The notes under the pieces were generated by a model that was given only the letters and a program-made list of their open reading frames with translations, did not search any database and was not told the origin of the DNA. Of a stretch of DNA of 64,000 nucleotides, positions 52,828 through 62,151 are shown piece by piece. Position 1 is the first letter of the stretch. The number at the start of each line of letters is the position of its first letter. Source of the DNA: Bradyrhizobium diazoefficiens (lineage in GTDB: Bacteria > Pseudomonadota > Alphaproteobacteria > Rhizobiales > Xanthobacteraceae); assembly GCF_016599855.1 (NCBI RefSeq), contig NZ_CP067041.1:6324001-6388000 (forward strand), written 5' to 3'. The position numbers were made by a program, and so were the translations under genes.

Positions 52828-53358
52828 CTACTTCGGCAACAGCGCTTTCAGCTTGTCGACGTCGCGGACGTTCATCTTGAAGCCGCCGGGCATCACGATG
52901 TCGCCGGGCTTCTGGTCGGGCTTGCAGGCGCCGAGCCATTTTGCCTCTAACGTCATGGTGGTGTCGCGCCCCGCGGTGCCGGCGACGCCGCCTTGCGCAT
53001 GCGAGGAGGTTTTCACCGTGTAGGCCGAATTGAAGTCGCCTGATATCTCGGCATGCGATGTCGTGGACATGCCGGCGACATTGCACTCGGAATCGCTGAC
53101 ATAGCCGGTCGCTGTCTTCTTGACGTCCTGCCTGGAGCAGATCTGCTTGGCCATCGGCGAGATGTTGTTGCTCATCGCCTTATCGACGCTCTCGTCGGTA
53201 CAGTGCTGCATGGTCATTTCCGGCATCGCCGAGCCGCTCCTGACCATCTTCAATTCCCACAGGCCGGCCTTGCGCACCGGCAGATCGTCGGCGAAGGCGC
53301 TCCCCGCCGACAACACGAGGCAAACGACTGGTCCGAGCAAAGCAAGCTTGCGCGTCAT
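52828..53358 (-). CDS. DUF3617 secreted protein
   Basis: A 176-residue protein with a signal peptide (MTRKLALLGPVVCLVLSAGS, cleaved after AFA) and the DUF3617 pattern: RKAGLWELKMVRSGSAMPEM, TMQHCTDESVDKAM, ICSRQDVKKTATGYVSDSEC, and later strands with GRDTTMTLEAKWLGAC. Four conserved cysteines suggest disulfides. Family function is unknown. It converges with the kinase gene. Confidence 0.87.
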   Translation of the reverse strand: MTRKLALLGPVVCLVLSAGSAFADDLPVRKAGLWELKMVRSGSAMPEMTMQHCTDESVDKAMSNNISPMAKQICSRQDVKKTATGYVSDSECNVAGMSTTSHAEISGDFNSAYTVKTSSHAQGGVAGTAGRDTTMTLEAKWLGACKPDQKPGDIVMPGGFKMNVRDVDKLKALLPK

Positions 53359-53405
53359 GCGAGAGACTCCCGGCTGAGACGTCCTGGCAGGCGTTCCGAA
53401 ACGCC

Positions 53406-53711
53406 TTAGTAGAGCGTGCGGATCGGCCGATCGGCCGCGCCATAGGGCACCCAGCGGCAGGCAAAAGAAATGTACCCGCCCTCATAGGCCTGCACCGCAA
53501 GGAATTTCACTACCTTGCCGTACCGCGCGCAGTGATCGACCGCGGCCTGCCGCGCATCGACCTGCGTCGCCATGGAGTAGGCGATGATGCCGCCGGTGTC
53601 GTTGCCCTTGAAGGGCGGTACCGGCAGGATATCGGCGCGCGCCGACTGGCTCGCCATCATCCCCGAGACAACCAGGCTGGCAAGAAGGCCCGCGGCCGCA
53701 ATGATTCGCAT
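53406..53711 (-). CDS. Small secreted hypothetical protein
   Basis: A 101-residue protein with a signal peptide (MRIIAAAGLLASLVVSGMMA, cleaved near ARA) and a mature part FKGNDTGGIIAYSMATQVDA, then QAAVDHCARYGKVVKFLAVQ and YISFACRWVP. It has one conserved cysteine pair. GGAG eight bases upstream favours the ATG at 53711 over an in-frame GTG three codons before. Function unknown; it may form an operon with the DUF3617 gene downstream. Confidence 0.75.
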   Translation of the reverse strand: MRIIAAAGLLASLVVSGMMASQSARADILPVPPFKGNDTGGIIAYSMATQVDARQAAVDHCARYGKVVKFLAVQAYEGGYISFACRWVPYGAADRPIRTLY

Positions 53712-53893
53712 TCCCGTCACTCCGATTGATTGCCGGCACCTTACGGTGCCGGGGCGACCGTGAAAAGAACGGAAGGCCGGCTGACTGCGACGTTGTGATC
53801 AACTCGTGGCCGAGTGTTGCCGCGCTGCACTTGACCTCCCCCGCCCTTCGCGGCACCGTCCGACCTTCGCAGATCATGCTGTCTGGATTGCCC

Positions 53894-54358
53894 ATGCGCG
53901 CCTCGACCTCCCTGAAATCGCTTCGTTTCGCCGCCGTTCTCGGCCTCATATTCGGAGCGCTGTCGCTCGGTGAAGCCAGGGCGGCCAATCCGCTGGAGCT
54001 GAACTTCTGGCTCAGCGGGCCGCGCTATGACGGCAATGTCGCCGATTGCGACAAGGCGCTGCCGACGATCGCGACCCAGTTCTGGGAGAAAGAAAGCTCG
54101 TTCTGGAATTCGCCCTTGAAGATCACGGGCTTCGCGGCCGTCCACGAGACGGCGTTCCGCCCTTGGGCGTCCGACAATATTCCGCGCCGCTACTGCACCG
54201 GCGAGGCCATGCTCAATGACGGCAAGGTGCGCAAGGTGCATTTCTCGATCATCGAGGACGGCGGCTTTGCCGGATACGGCCAGGGAGTCGAATGGTGCGT
54301 GGTCGGGCTCGATCGCAACTGGGCCTACAACCCGGCCTGCCGCGCGGCCAAGCCCTAA
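53894..54358 (+). CDS. Secreted hypothetical protein
   Basis: A 154-residue protein with a signal peptide (MRASTSLKSLRFAAVLGLIF, cleaved near AR-A) and a mature part with NFWLSGPRYDGNVADCDKAL, then IPRRYCTGEAMLNDG, GQGVEWCVVGLDRNWAYNPA. The conserved cysteines suggest disulfides. I do not recognise a named family. Other ATGs exist upstream (53876), but only this one gives a normal signal peptide length. Confidence 0.75.
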   Translation: MRASTSLKSLRFAAVLGLIFGALSLGEARAANPLELNFWLSGPRYDGNVADCDKALPTIATQFWEKESSFWNSPLKITGFAAVHETAFRPWASDNIPRRYCTGEAMLNDGKVRKVHFSIIEDGGFAGYGQGVEWCVVGLDRNWAYNPACRAAKP

Positions 54359-54478
54359 TTCGAAGAGCCCTGATTCGCCTTGATCGAGCGGCCGAATGGG
54401 CGCTGCTTGAAATTTGTTCTTGAAATGTTCCTGTCGCCTGCTAGGCTCTTTTGCACAGTCTAGTTGAGGGACGTCGCC

Positions 54479-55186
54479 ATGTTTCATTCCAGATTGCATT
54501 TACTCTCCCGCCTGATGATCTCGCTCACCCTTGCCCTTCCCCTTGCCGCCGGGCTGGTCGGGTTCGCCGACACGGCAAAAGCCCAGGACAAGCGGCAGAA
54601 CACGCCCGGCGAATTCGATTTCTATGTGCTGTCGCTGTCCTGGTCGCCCTCGTTCTGCGAGGAGGCGGCCGAACGCGGCGGCCGCTCGCAAATTCAGTGC
54701 GGCGGCGGACGGCCCTATGCCTTCGTGGTGCACGGCCTGTGGCCGCAATATGAGAGCGGCTTTCCGGAATACTGCCAGCGGCCGTCGCCGCGGCTGAACC
54801 GCAGCATCGTGTCCTCGATGCTCGATTTGATGCCGGCGCCGGGCCTGATCTTCAATGAATGGGACAAGCACGGCACCTGCTCCGGGCTCACCGACCGCAA
54901 CTATTTCGAGACCATTCGCAAGGCCCGCGCCGCGATCAAGATTCCGGCCGAATATCTCGATCTGTCGGAAGCCAAGACGGTGGCGCCGGCCGAGGTGGAG
55001 GAGGCCTTCATCAAGGCCAATCCGGGCTTGAGCAATGCTGCCGTCTCGGTGACCTGCAACCAGACGCGGCTTTCCGAGGTCCGCATCTGCCTCAGCAAGG
55101 ACCTGCAATTCCGCGCCTGCGAGGAGATCGACCGCCGCGCCTGCCGCCGCGACCAGCTGACGATGCCGCCGATCAGGGGTGGTTAG
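54479..55186 (+). CDS. Secreted ribonuclease T2
   Basis: A 235-residue RNase T2. The signal peptide runs from MFHSRLHLLSRLMISLTLAL to about KAQ. The two catalytic blocks are present: CAS I VVHGLWPQYESG and CAS II FNEWDKHGTCSG, with the histidines needed for RNA cleavage through a 2',3'-cyclic intermediate, and cysteines (CEEAAERGG, EYCQRP) for disulfides. It would degrade RNA in the periplasm or outside. Length is normal. The ATG at 54479 gives a proper signal. Confidence 0.93.
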   Translation: MFHSRLHLLSRLMISLTLALPLAAGLVGFADTAKAQDKRQNTPGEFDFYVLSLSWSPSFCEEAAERGGRSQIQCGGGRPYAFVVHGLWPQYESGFPEYCQRPSPRLNRSIVSSMLDLMPAPGLIFNEWDKHGTCSGLTDRNYFETIRKARAAIKIPAEYLDLSEAKTVAPAEVEEAFIKANPGLSNAAVSVTCNQTRLSEVRICLSKDLQFRACEEIDRRACRRDQLTMPPIRGG

Positions 55187-55201
55187 TTAGATCGATACGG
55201 T

Positions 55202-55254
55202 TCATTCCGGGGCACGCGAACGGGCTCGGTGCCGACGCATCGCTCCGGAATGAC
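55202..55254. repeat. Palindromic repeat, family C (short)
   Basis: Opens TCATTCCGGGGCACGCGAAC and closes GCATCGCTCCGGAATGACGG. It lies between the RNase T2 and rlmJ genes. Confidence 0.7.
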
Positions 55255-55293
55255 GGGAGTTACTTTCATCGCGCGATGTCGTAACTCTCCGCC

Positions 55294-56154
55294 ATGAACT
55301 ACCGCCACGCCTTTCACGCCGGCAGCTTCGCCGATGTCATCAAGCACATCGTGCTGGCGCGCATCCTCACCTATTTGCAGGATAAGCCCGCCGCCTTCCG
55401 CATCATCGACACCCATGCCGGCGCCGGCCTCTATGATCTCGACAGCGACGAGGCGCGCCGCAGCGGCGAGTGGCTGACGGGGATCGCGCGGCTGATGCAG
55501 GCGCGCCTCTCGAACGAGAGCGTCGCGCTGATCAAGCCGTATCTCGACATCGTCCGCGCCTTCAATCCGAAGGGCGAGCTCAAGGCCTATCCGGGCTCGC
55601 CGCTGATCGCGCGCGGCCTGATGCGGCCGCAGGACCGGCTCGTGGCCTGCGAACTCGAGCCGAAGGCGCGCAAGGCACTGATCGGTGTGTTGCGGCGCGA
55701 CGAACAGGCCCGCGTGGTCGATCTCGACGGCTGGATGGCGCTGCCGGCTTTCGTGCCGCCGAAGGAGCGGCGCGGGCTCGTGCTGATTGACCCGCCCTTC
55801 GAAGCGAAAGACGAGTTCGAAAGACTGGGCGAGGCCTTCTCCACCGCCTTCGCGAAATGGCCGACCGGTATCTATGTAATCTGGTATCCCGCCAAGAGCC
55901 GGCGGGCCACCGACACGCTGGCGCAATCTGTGGCGCAGGCCGCAGCTGCAGCAAAGCCTCAGGGGAAATGCCTGCGGCTCGAATTCAGCGTGGCGCCGCA
56001 AGCCGACGGCGCAGCACTCACCTCGACCGGGCTCCTGATCGTCAATCCGCCGTACACGCTGCAAGGCGAGCTCAAGACGATCCTGCCCGAGCTGGAAATG
56101 CCGCTCGGCCAGGGTGGTGCTGCCAGATTCCGATTAGAGGTACCTCGACCGTAA
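55294..56154 (+). CDS. rlmJ: 23S rRNA (adenine(2030)-N6)-methyltransferase
   Basis: RlmJ methylates A2030 of 23S rRNA with SAM. The 286-residue protein has the family start MNYRHAFHAGSFADVIKHIV, RIIDTHAGAGLYDL with the SAM-binding acidic residue, the insertion domain helices, and the catalytic LIDPPFEAKDEF (DPPF in place of DPPY). Length is normal. It is transcribed alone. Confidence 0.95.
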   Translation: MNYRHAFHAGSFADVIKHIVLARILTYLQDKPAAFRIIDTHAGAGLYDLDSDEARRSGEWLTGIARLMQARLSNESVALIKPYLDIVRAFNPKGELKAYPGSPLIARGLMRPQDRLVACELEPKARKALIGVLRRDEQARVVDLDGWMALPAFVPPKERRGLVLIDPPFEAKDEFERLGEAFSTAFAKWPTGIYVIWYPAKSRRATDTLAQSVAQAAAAAKPQGKCLRLEFSVAPQADGAALTSTGLLIVNPPYTLQGELKTILPELEMPLGQGGAARFRLEVPRP

Positions 56155-56404
56155 CACTCCGGCATTCTTGGGAAAAATATGCAGGAGCGGTAGTCAATCC
56201 GCAGAGAACCGTATTATGCTGTTTGTGTGACTGGCTTGACGTTCCGCTTCCGCGAATGGTTGCGGCGGAGTGAAGGCCGAAGAAAGATCCGGTCGGACCG
56301 AAAGGTCTGGCCAAGGATGGCCTGCTCCCGGGCTCCGTGATGCCCTGTCATGTCGCGACGCGTGTCTGCGTTGCGACGGAGGAGCAATGAGGGGGAGTTT
56401 CCCG

Positions 56405-56620
56405 ATGGCCATGACGGGAACGGTTAAGTTCTTCAACGGCGAGCGCGGCTACGGCTTTATCAAGCCGGATGACGGCGGTCGCGATGTCTTCGTTCACATC
56501 ACCGCTGTGGAGCGGGCGGGACTGAAGGACCTTGCCGAAGGACAGCGTATCACATTCGAAGTCGAACCGGACAAGAAGGGTAAGGGTCCGAAGGCGGTCA
56601 ATTTAGTGATCCTTTCGTAG
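56405..56620 (+). CDS. Cold-shock protein (CspA family)
   Basis: A 71-residue single-domain RNA chaperone with RNP1 GYGFIKPD and RNP2 DVFVHITAVER motifs. Two starts compete: ATG 56405 (MAMTGTVKFF, with GGGGGAG upstream) is taken here because it gives the common length; ATG 56387 (MRGSFPMAM) has a stronger GGAGGAG site. The long, structured 5' region (56155-56404) is typical of cold-shock leaders. Symbol not assigned because paralogues are many. Confidence 0.9.
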   Translation: MAMTGTVKFFNGERGYGFIKPDDGGRDVFVHITAVERAGLKDLAEGQRITFEVEPDKKGKGPKAVNLVILS

Positions 56621-56643
56621 CGGACCTGACCCAAAAGCTGGCG

Positions 56644-56673
56644 CAAAAAAATCCCGGCCGCGAGCGGCCGGGA
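56644..56673 (-). terminator. Rho-independent terminator of the barrel protein gene
   Basis: Perfect stem TCCCGGCCG (56652-56660) with CGGCCGGGA (56665-56673), loop CGAG. On the minus strand it is followed by a run of seven T. It lies 31 bases after the barrel gene's stop. Confidence 0.9.
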
Positions 56674-56704
56674 GGCTGTTGTCCGGTATTTTCTTATTTG
56701 TCTA

Positions 56705-57328
56705 TCAGAAGTGATAGTTCACGCCTGCGCGGACAATGCTGGCGCTATAGCCGTTTGATACGCCTGTAATTGCGAACTGACTCGTCGACAGATCGACGTA
56801 GAGATATTCGAGCTTCGCGCTCCAGTTCGGCGCGAGGCCGACTTCCGCGCCCACCCCGGCGGTCCAGCCGGCGGTGGTGCGCGATTCCGTCCCGCCGAAG
56901 GTCTGCGCGCGCAGTTCGCCAAAGGCGAGGCCCGCGGTGCCGTAGAACAGCACGTTGCTGAAGGCATAGCCGGCGCGACCGCGCAGCGTGCCGAACCAGG
57001 GATTGGAGAACTTCCACGGCGCGAAAGTGTCGTCGGCGCCGGCGGCCTCGATGTCGCCCTCGACGCCGAACACCCATGGGCCGTTCTGGAAATTGTAGCC
57101 GGCCTGCACGCCGCCGACGAAGCCGGAGGGCTTCACGGACGTGTTGCTCACCGAGCCCCATTCATAGCCGAGATTGGCACCGAGATACGGGCCGGCCCAG
57201 CTATAGGCATTGAGCGGCTGATTGACGGTATAGGGCGCACGCTGACCGTAGTTGAGATCCGCGGCCTCTGCCGAAGCTGTCCAGCCGGCAGCAATCAACG
57301 CGGCTGCGCCCACAACGAGCTTCTTCAT
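56705..57328 (-). CDS. Outer-membrane beta-barrel protein
   Basis: The 207-residue protein has a signal peptide (MKKLVVGAAALIAAGWTASA, cleaved after AEA), mature DLNYGQRAPYTVN, the hallmark YSWAGPYLGANLGYEWGSVS and ends in Phe (VRAGVNYHF) for Bam recognition. It resembles the small Omp25/RopB-type barrels, as does the protein at 20920. The ATG at 57328 is chosen for its signal peptide; an open frame extends upstream without one. It is divergent from uvrC. Confidence 0.92.
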   Translation of the reverse strand: MKKLVVGAAALIAAGWTASAEAADLNYGQRAPYTVNQPLNAYSWAGPYLGANLGYEWGSVSNTSVKPSGFVGGVQAGYNFQNGPWVFGVEGDIEAAGADDTFAPWKFSNPWFGTLRGRAGYAFSNVLFYGTAGLAFGELRAQTFGGTESRTTAGWTAGVGAEVGLAPNWSAKLEYLYVDLSTSQFAITGVSNGYSASIVRAGVNYHF

Positions 57329-57580
57329 CACACACTCCAACGCAACTGCCGTAACCGGGCGCGCTGCCCGCGCCTCCGCGCGAGGCCAGACCACATGGTT
57401 ACGGAACCACCACTTTTTCGCGTAAGATTTATCGAGAGTTTTAAGTTAAAGGCCTGTTAAGACCCGTTACCGCGCTGTTAACAGACTTAAGGAAGCGTTA
57501 CCGGGAACTGCGCACGCCATCCTGTGCGTGCGGCACCGCCGGAACTTCAAATCGGTCCCCTCAGCGCTTAAATTCGCTCC

Positions 57581-59656
57581 ATGATTCACGATTCCACCGA
57601 CAATCCGGACGACGCACGCGCGCGCAAATCGCCGCCAGCCGCCACCGCCGACACCCCGCCCGAGGGGCTGACACCGCCGGACCTCGATCCGGCGGCCGCC
57701 GGCGGCGATGACGAGGACGATGCGCGGCTGCCGGATATTCTGGAAGAGAACGGCGCGATCGGCGAAGAACCGCTTGCGAGCGGCCATGAGGCGATCGAGC
57801 GCGCGGTCCGGCTCGCGCCCACCTCGCCCGGTGTCTATCGCATGCTCAGTGCGAACGCCGACGTGCTCTATGTCGGCAAGGCCAAGAACGTCAAAAAGCG
57901 CCTGTCCAGTTACGCGCGCCAGAGTGCGCCGCTGCCGGCGCGTATCCTGCGCATGATCGCGGCCACGGTGACCGTAGAGATCGTCTCGACCACGACCGAG
58001 ACCGAGGCGCTGCTGCTGGAAGCCAATCTCATCAAGCAGCTGCGGCCGCGCTTCAACGTGCAGCTGCGCGACGACAAGTCGTTTCCCTACATCCTGATTA
58101 CTGGCGACCATTGGGCGCCGCAGATCCTGAAGCATCGCGGCGCTCAGACGCGGCCCGGACGCTATTTCGGCCCGTTCGCCTCCGCCGGCGCCGTCAACCG
58201 CACCATCACCGCCTTGCAGCGCGCGTTCCTGATCCGCTCCTGCACGGATTCTTTCTTCGAGAGCCGCAGCCGGCCCTGCCTGCTCTACCAGATCCGCCGC
58301 TGCGCCGGCCCATGCACGCGCGAGATCGACTTCGGAGGCTATACGACATTGGTGCGCGAGGCGACCGACTTCCTGTCCGGCAAGAGCCAGGCGGTGAAGC
58401 AGGAGCTCGCAGGCGAGATGGAGAAGGCCTCGGGCGAGCTCGAATTCGAGAGCGCGGCGCTCTACCGCGATCGCCTCGCCGCGCTGTCGGCGATCCAATC
58501 GCAACAGGGGATCAATCCGCGCACGGTTGAGGAAGCCGACGTGTTCGCCATCCACCAGGAGGCCGGCTTCTCCTGCGTCGAAGTGTTCTTCTTCCGCACG
58601 GGCCAGAACTGGGGCAACCGCGCCTATTTCCCGCGCGCGGAGAAGACCTTTACGCCGGAAGAAGTGTTGGGGTCTTTCCTGGCCCAGTTCTACGACGACA
58701 AGCCACCGCCGAAGACCATCCTGCTCTCGCATGAGATCGAGGAGTGTGAACTGCTCGCGAACGCGCTGTCGATCAAGGCCGGCCGAAAGGTCGAGGTCAC
58801 CGCGCCCAAGCGCGGCGAGAAGAAGGAGCTCGTCACCCACGCACTGACCAATGCGCGCGAAGCGCTCGGGCGCAAGCTCGCGGACACCGCAACCCAGAGC
58901 CGCCTGCTCGACGCCATAGCCACGACCCTGAGCCTGCCGCATGCGCCAAAACGCATCGAGGTCTACGACAACAGCCACATCCAGGGCACCAATGCGGTCG
59001 GCGCCATGATCGTCGCCGGCCCCGACGGCTTCGTGAAGAACCAGTACCGCAAGTTCAACATCAAGTCGGAAGGGATTACCCCGGGCGACGACTTCGCCAT
59101 GATGCGCGAGGTGCTGGAGCGCCGCTTCAAGCGCCTGATCAATCCGCCCGAAGAGGGTGCGGCCAAGGAAAACAACAAGGCCAGGGACGACGATTTCCCG
59201 CAATGGCCCGACCTCGTCATCATCGATGGCGGCCGCGGACAGCTCAATGCTATCAGGGAGATCTTTGCAGATCTCGGCCTGACCCAGGTGTCGCTGATGT
59301 CGGTCGCCAAGGGGCCGGACCGGGATGCTGGCCGCGAGACCCTGTTCATGCCGGAGCGCGAGGCGATCAAGCTGGAGCCGCGCGATCCAGTGCTCTATTT
59401 CATCCAGCGCCTGCGGGACGAGGCCCACCGCTTCGTCATCGGCTCGCACCGCAAGCTGCGCAAGAAGGACATCCGCGAAGCCGGTTTGCAGGAGATTCCG
59501 GGCATCGGCCCCTCTCGCAAACGCGCCTTGCTGCATCATTTCGGAACCCTGAAGGAGATCGAACGCGCCTCGATCGCCGATCTCGGCAAGGTTCCTGGCG
59601 TCAGCGCCGAGAGCGCCCGCAGGATTTTCGACTATTTCCATCCCCAGCCGGGGTGA
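57581..59656 (+). CDS. uvrC: Excinuclease ABC subunit C
   Basis: UvrC makes both incisions in nucleotide excision repair. The 691-residue protein has an N-terminal acidic/low-complexity extension of about 75 residues, the GIY-YIG nuclease ([20 protein letters not shown] and [10 protein letters not shown]), cysteines in [13 protein letters not shown], the UVR motif ([20 protein letters not shown]), the RNase H-like nuclease domain ([19 protein letters not shown] and [12 protein letters not shown]) and two helix-hairpin-helix motifs at the end ([20 protein letters not shown] and [17 protein letters not shown]). It heads a run with pgsA, moaD, moaE and prmB. Confidence 0.96.
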   Translation: MIHDSTDNPDDARARKSPPAATADTPPEGLTPPDLDPAAAGGDDEDDARLPDILEENGAIGEEPLASGHEAIERAVRLAPTSPGVYRMLSANADVLYVGKAKNVKKRLSSYARQSAPLPARILRMIAATVTVEIVSTTTETEALLLEANLIKQLRPRFNVQLRDDKSFPYILITGDHWAPQILKHRGAQTRPGRYFGPFASAGAVNRTITALQRAFLIRSCTDSFFESRSRPCLLYQIRRCAGPCTREIDFGGYTTLVREATDFLSGKSQAVKQELAGEMEKASGELEFESAALYRDRLAALSAIQSQQGINPRTVEEADVFAIHQEAGFSCVEVFFFRTGQNWGNRAYFPRAEKTFTPEEVLGSFLAQFYDDKPPPKTILLSHEIEECELLANALSIKAGRKVEVTAPKRGEKKELVTHALTNAREALGRKLADTATQSRLLDAIATTLSLPHAPKRIEVYDNSHIQGTNAVGAMIVAGPDGFVKNQYRKFNIKSEGITPGDDFAMMREVLERRFKRLINPPEEGAAKENNKARDDDFPQWPDLVIIDGGRGQLNAIREIFADLGLTQVSLMSVAKGPDRDAGRETLFMPEREAIKLEPRDPVLYFIQRLRDEAHRFVIGSHRKLRKKDIREAGLQEIPGIGPSRKRALLHHFGTLKEIERASIADLGKVPGVSAESARRIFDYFHPQPG

Positions 59657-59752
59657 ACTAAAGGGGACGCGGTCATATGGTCGTCGCAACCCGCGCCCCA
59701 TTTGGTGAGCGGGACGGTTGACCTTCAGGCTTGAGCGGTATTGGTAGGACGG

Positions 59753-60370
59753 ATGAACATCGCCACGACACGAGGGACGACCAGCCGCGCGATGTCCCTC
59801 CCGAACATCCTGACCTATGGCCGGATCGCCGCGATCCCGGTCGTGGTCGGATGCATCTATGCGCAGTCGATCGCGGACTATCCGCTGTGGCTGCGCTGGG
59901 TCGCGGTCGCGATCTTCATCGGCGCTGCGGTGACGGACTATCTCGACGGCTATTACGCGCGGATCTGGAATCAGCAATCGGCGTTCGGCCGGATGCTCGA
60001 CCCGATCGCCGACAAGCTGCTGGTCGCCTCCTGCCTGCTGATGCTCGCCGCCGACGGCATCATCCACGGCTGGTCGCTGTGGGCCGCCATCGTGATCCTG
60101 TGCCGCGAGATCCTGGTCTCGGGCCTGCGCGAATACCTCGCGGCGCTGCGCGTCAGCGTGCCCGTGACCAAGCTCGCCAAATGGAAGACCACCGTTCAGC
60201 TCGTCGCCATCGGCTTCCTGCTCGCAGGTCCTGCCGGTGACGAGGTGGTTCCCGTGGTTTCGCTGATCGGCCTCGTCCTGCTGTGGGCCTCGGCGATCCT
60301 GACCATGTACACCGGCTATGACTATTTCCGCGCCGGCATCCATCACCTCATCAAGGAGGACGAGGGATGA
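59753..60370 (+). CDS. pgsA: CDP-diacylglycerol-glycerol-3-phosphate 3-phosphatidyltransferase
   Basis: PgsA makes phosphatidylglycerol phosphate in the inner membrane. The 205-residue protein has several helices and the CDP-alcohol phosphotransferase motif: TDYLDGYYARIWNQQSAFGR then MLDPIADK, with the aspartates that bind two metals. The ATG at 59753 has AGGA upstream. Its stop overlaps the moaD ATG as ATGA, so the two are coupled even though their pathways are unrelated. Confidence 0.93.
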   Translation: MNIATTRGTTSRAMSLPNILTYGRIAAIPVVVGCIYAQSIADYPLWLRWVAVAIFIGAAVTDYLDGYYARIWNQQSAFGRMLDPIADKLLVASCLLMLAADGIIHGWSLWAAIVILCREILVSGLREYLAALRVSVPVTKLAKWKTTVQLVAIGFLLAGPAGDEVVPVVSLIGLVLLWASAILTMYTGYDYFRAGIHHLIKEDEG

Positions 60371-60618
60371 AGGTGAAGTACTTCGCCTGGGTGCGTGAGC
60401 GCGTCGGCAAGGCCGAAGAGACCATCGAGCCGCCCGCGACCGTGCGCACCGTCGAGGAGCTGATCGCCTGGCTGTCCGGCCGGAGCGAGGCCTATGCTCA
60501 TGCCTTCGAGAAGCCGAAAGTGATCCGCACCGCGATCGACCACGCCCATGTCAAGGCGGACGCTGTGATCGCCGGCGCCCGCGAGATTGCCTTCTTCCCG
60601 CCGATGACAGGCGGCTAG
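60367..60618 (+). CDS. moaD: Molybdopterin synthase sulfur carrier subunit
   Basis: MoaD carries the sulfur, as a C-terminal thiocarboxylate, for molybdopterin synthesis. The 83-residue ubiquitin-like protein begins MKVKYFAWVRERVGKAEETI and ends with the required Gly-Gly (FPPMTGG). The C-terminal EIAFFPP strand fits. It overlaps pgsA and is followed by moaE after 2 bases. Confidence 0.94.
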   Translation: MKVKYFAWVRERVGKAEETIEPPATVRTVEELIAWLSGRSEAYAHAFEKPKVIRTAIDHAHVKADAVIAGAREIAFFPPMTGG

Positions 60619-60620
60619 TC

Positions 60621-61103
60621 ATGACCTCTTCCGTCACCAGCTGTCCCGTCGCCATCCGCATCCAGGAAGACGATTTCGACATTGCGCGCGAGATCGCGGT
60701 GGTGACCCACGGCCGCACCGATGTCGGTGCAGTCGTCAGCTTTTCCGGCATCTGCCGCGCCGATGACGACAGTTCGAAGATCGCGGCACTCACGCTCGAG
60801 CACTACCCGGGCATGGCCGAAGAAGAGATCAAGCGCCATGTCGACGAAGCCATCTCGCGCTGGCCGCTCAACGGTGTCACGGTCATCCACCGCGTCGGGC
60901 GGTTCATGCCCGGCCAGAACATCGTGCTGGTGCTCACCGCCTCGCAACACCGTCGGGCCGCTTTCGAGGCGGCCGAATTCCTGATGGATTATCTCAAGAC
61001 CAGCGCGCCGTTCTGGAAGAAGGAAGAGAGCGCCACCGGCACCGGCTGGGTCGAGGCCCAGGCCCGTGACGACGAGTCCGCCGCACGCTGGACCAGATCC
61101 TGA
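60621..61103 (+). CDS. moaE: Molybdopterin synthase catalytic subunit
   Basis: MoaE forms molybdopterin from precursor Z with the MoaD thiocarboxylate. The 160-residue protein has GAVVSFSGICRADDD, LTLEHYPGMAEEEI, VTVIHRVGRFMPGQNIVLVL, HRRAAFEAAEFLMDYLK and the lysines near PFWKKEE that belong to the active site. Its stop overlaps the next start (TGATG). The family start matches MTSSVTSCPVAIRIQEDDF. Confidence 0.95.
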   Translation: MTSSVTSCPVAIRIQEDDFDIAREIAVVTHGRTDVGAVVSFSGICRADDDSSKIAALTLEHYPGMAEEEIKRHVDEAISRWPLNGVTVIHRVGRFMPGQNIVLVLTASQHRRAAFEAAEFLMDYLKTSAPFWKKEESATGTGWVEAQARDDESAARWTRS

Positions 61104-62062
61104 TGGCACGAACATCCAAAAAGGCCCCGCGCGGCCGCGCCGCGCCGCAATTCGCGAGGGTCGGCCGCGGCGAGTTGCTCACGCTCATCGATTACGTCCG
61201 CTATGCGGTCAGCCGCTTTGTCGAGGCGAAGCTTGCCTTTGCCCACGGCACCACCGATCCGGTCGCAGAAGCCGTCTTCCTGGTCTGCGAGGCGCTACAT
61301 CTGCATCCCGACCAGTTCGAGAGCTTTGGCCATGCTCGCATCACCATGGCCGAAGGCAAGACGCTGCTTGATCTCATCCATCAGCGCGTGACCACACGCA
61401 AACCGGCGGCCTATCTCGTCAACAAGATCTACATGCGCGGCCTGCCCTTCTATGTCGACGAGCGCGTCATCGTTCCGCGCTCCTTCATCGGCGAGCTCCT
61501 GGAGTCGCATTTCGGCGGCCACGGCGAAGCAGGGTCTCTGATCGACGATCCCACGTCCGTCGAGCGCGTACTCGATCTCTGTACGGGGTCGGGATGCCTC
61601 GCGATCCTCGCCGCGTATCATTTCCCGAATGCGATTGTTGATGCCGTCGACGTCTCCAAGGCCGCGCTGGAGGTTGCTGCGCGCAATATCGGGGAGCACG
61701 GCCTGGATGAGCGGATCACGCTTCATCGCGGCGATCTGTTCTCGCCGCTCGGCGGCAACAAATACGATTTGATCATCACCAACCCGCCTTACGTCGATGC
61801 TGAAGGGATGGCGGAGCTGCCGCCGGAATGCCGGGCCGAGCCCAAGCTCGCCTTCGACGGCGGCGCCGACGGTCTCGACGTGGTCCGCCGCATCCTGCGC
61901 GATGCACCCGATCACTTGGCGCCGGATGGCGGCTTGATCTGCGAGATCGGCCGCGGCCGCGAGCTGGTCGACGAGGCCTTTCCGGAACTGTCCCTGCTCT
62001 GGCTCGACACCGAGGAGTCTGAGGGCGAGGTGTTCTGGATTGCGGCGGCCGATTTCGGCTGA
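61103..62062 (+). CDS. prmB: 50S ribosomal protein L3 N5-glutamine methyltransferase
   Basis: PrmB methylates a glutamine in ribosomal protein L3. The 319-residue protein has the HemK-like fold: N-terminal helical domain (LLTLIDYVRYAVSRFVEAKL), SAM-binding VLDLCTGSGCLAILAAYHFP, and the active-site ITNPPYVDAEGM (NPPY). The N-terminal tail is basic and variable. It shares a base with the moaE stop and is therefore coupled to the moa genes. Confidence 0.9.
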   Translation: MARTSKKAPRGRAAPQFARVGRGELLTLIDYVRYAVSRFVEAKLAFAHGTTDPVAEAVFLVCEALHLHPDQFESFGHARITMAEGKTLLDLIHQRVTTRKPAAYLVNKIYMRGLPFYVDERVIVPRSFIGELLESHFGGHGEAGSLIDDPTSVERVLDLCTGSGCLAILAAYHFPNAIVDAVDVSKAALEVAARNIGEHGLDERITLHRGDLFSPLGGNKYDLIITNPPYVDAEGMAELPPECRAEPKLAFDGGADGLDVVRRILRDAPDHLAPDGGLICEIGRGRELVDEAFPELSLLWLDTEESEGEVFWIAAADFG

Positions 62063-62151
62063 TCCGTCACGCGGGAGCTCGCTCCATCGGAACAAGTCAA
62101 ATTCCGCCACGTTCATCCCCCGACAATGTATCGCTCTCGGAGGATGTCCGC

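Noticed and set aside
57467..60346. 959-codon minus-strand frame opposite uvrC and pgsA
   Set aside because: It spans two intact genes and the gap between them, and its composition (Asp/Arg/Leu/Ala blocks) is that of a shadow frame. No domain is visible.
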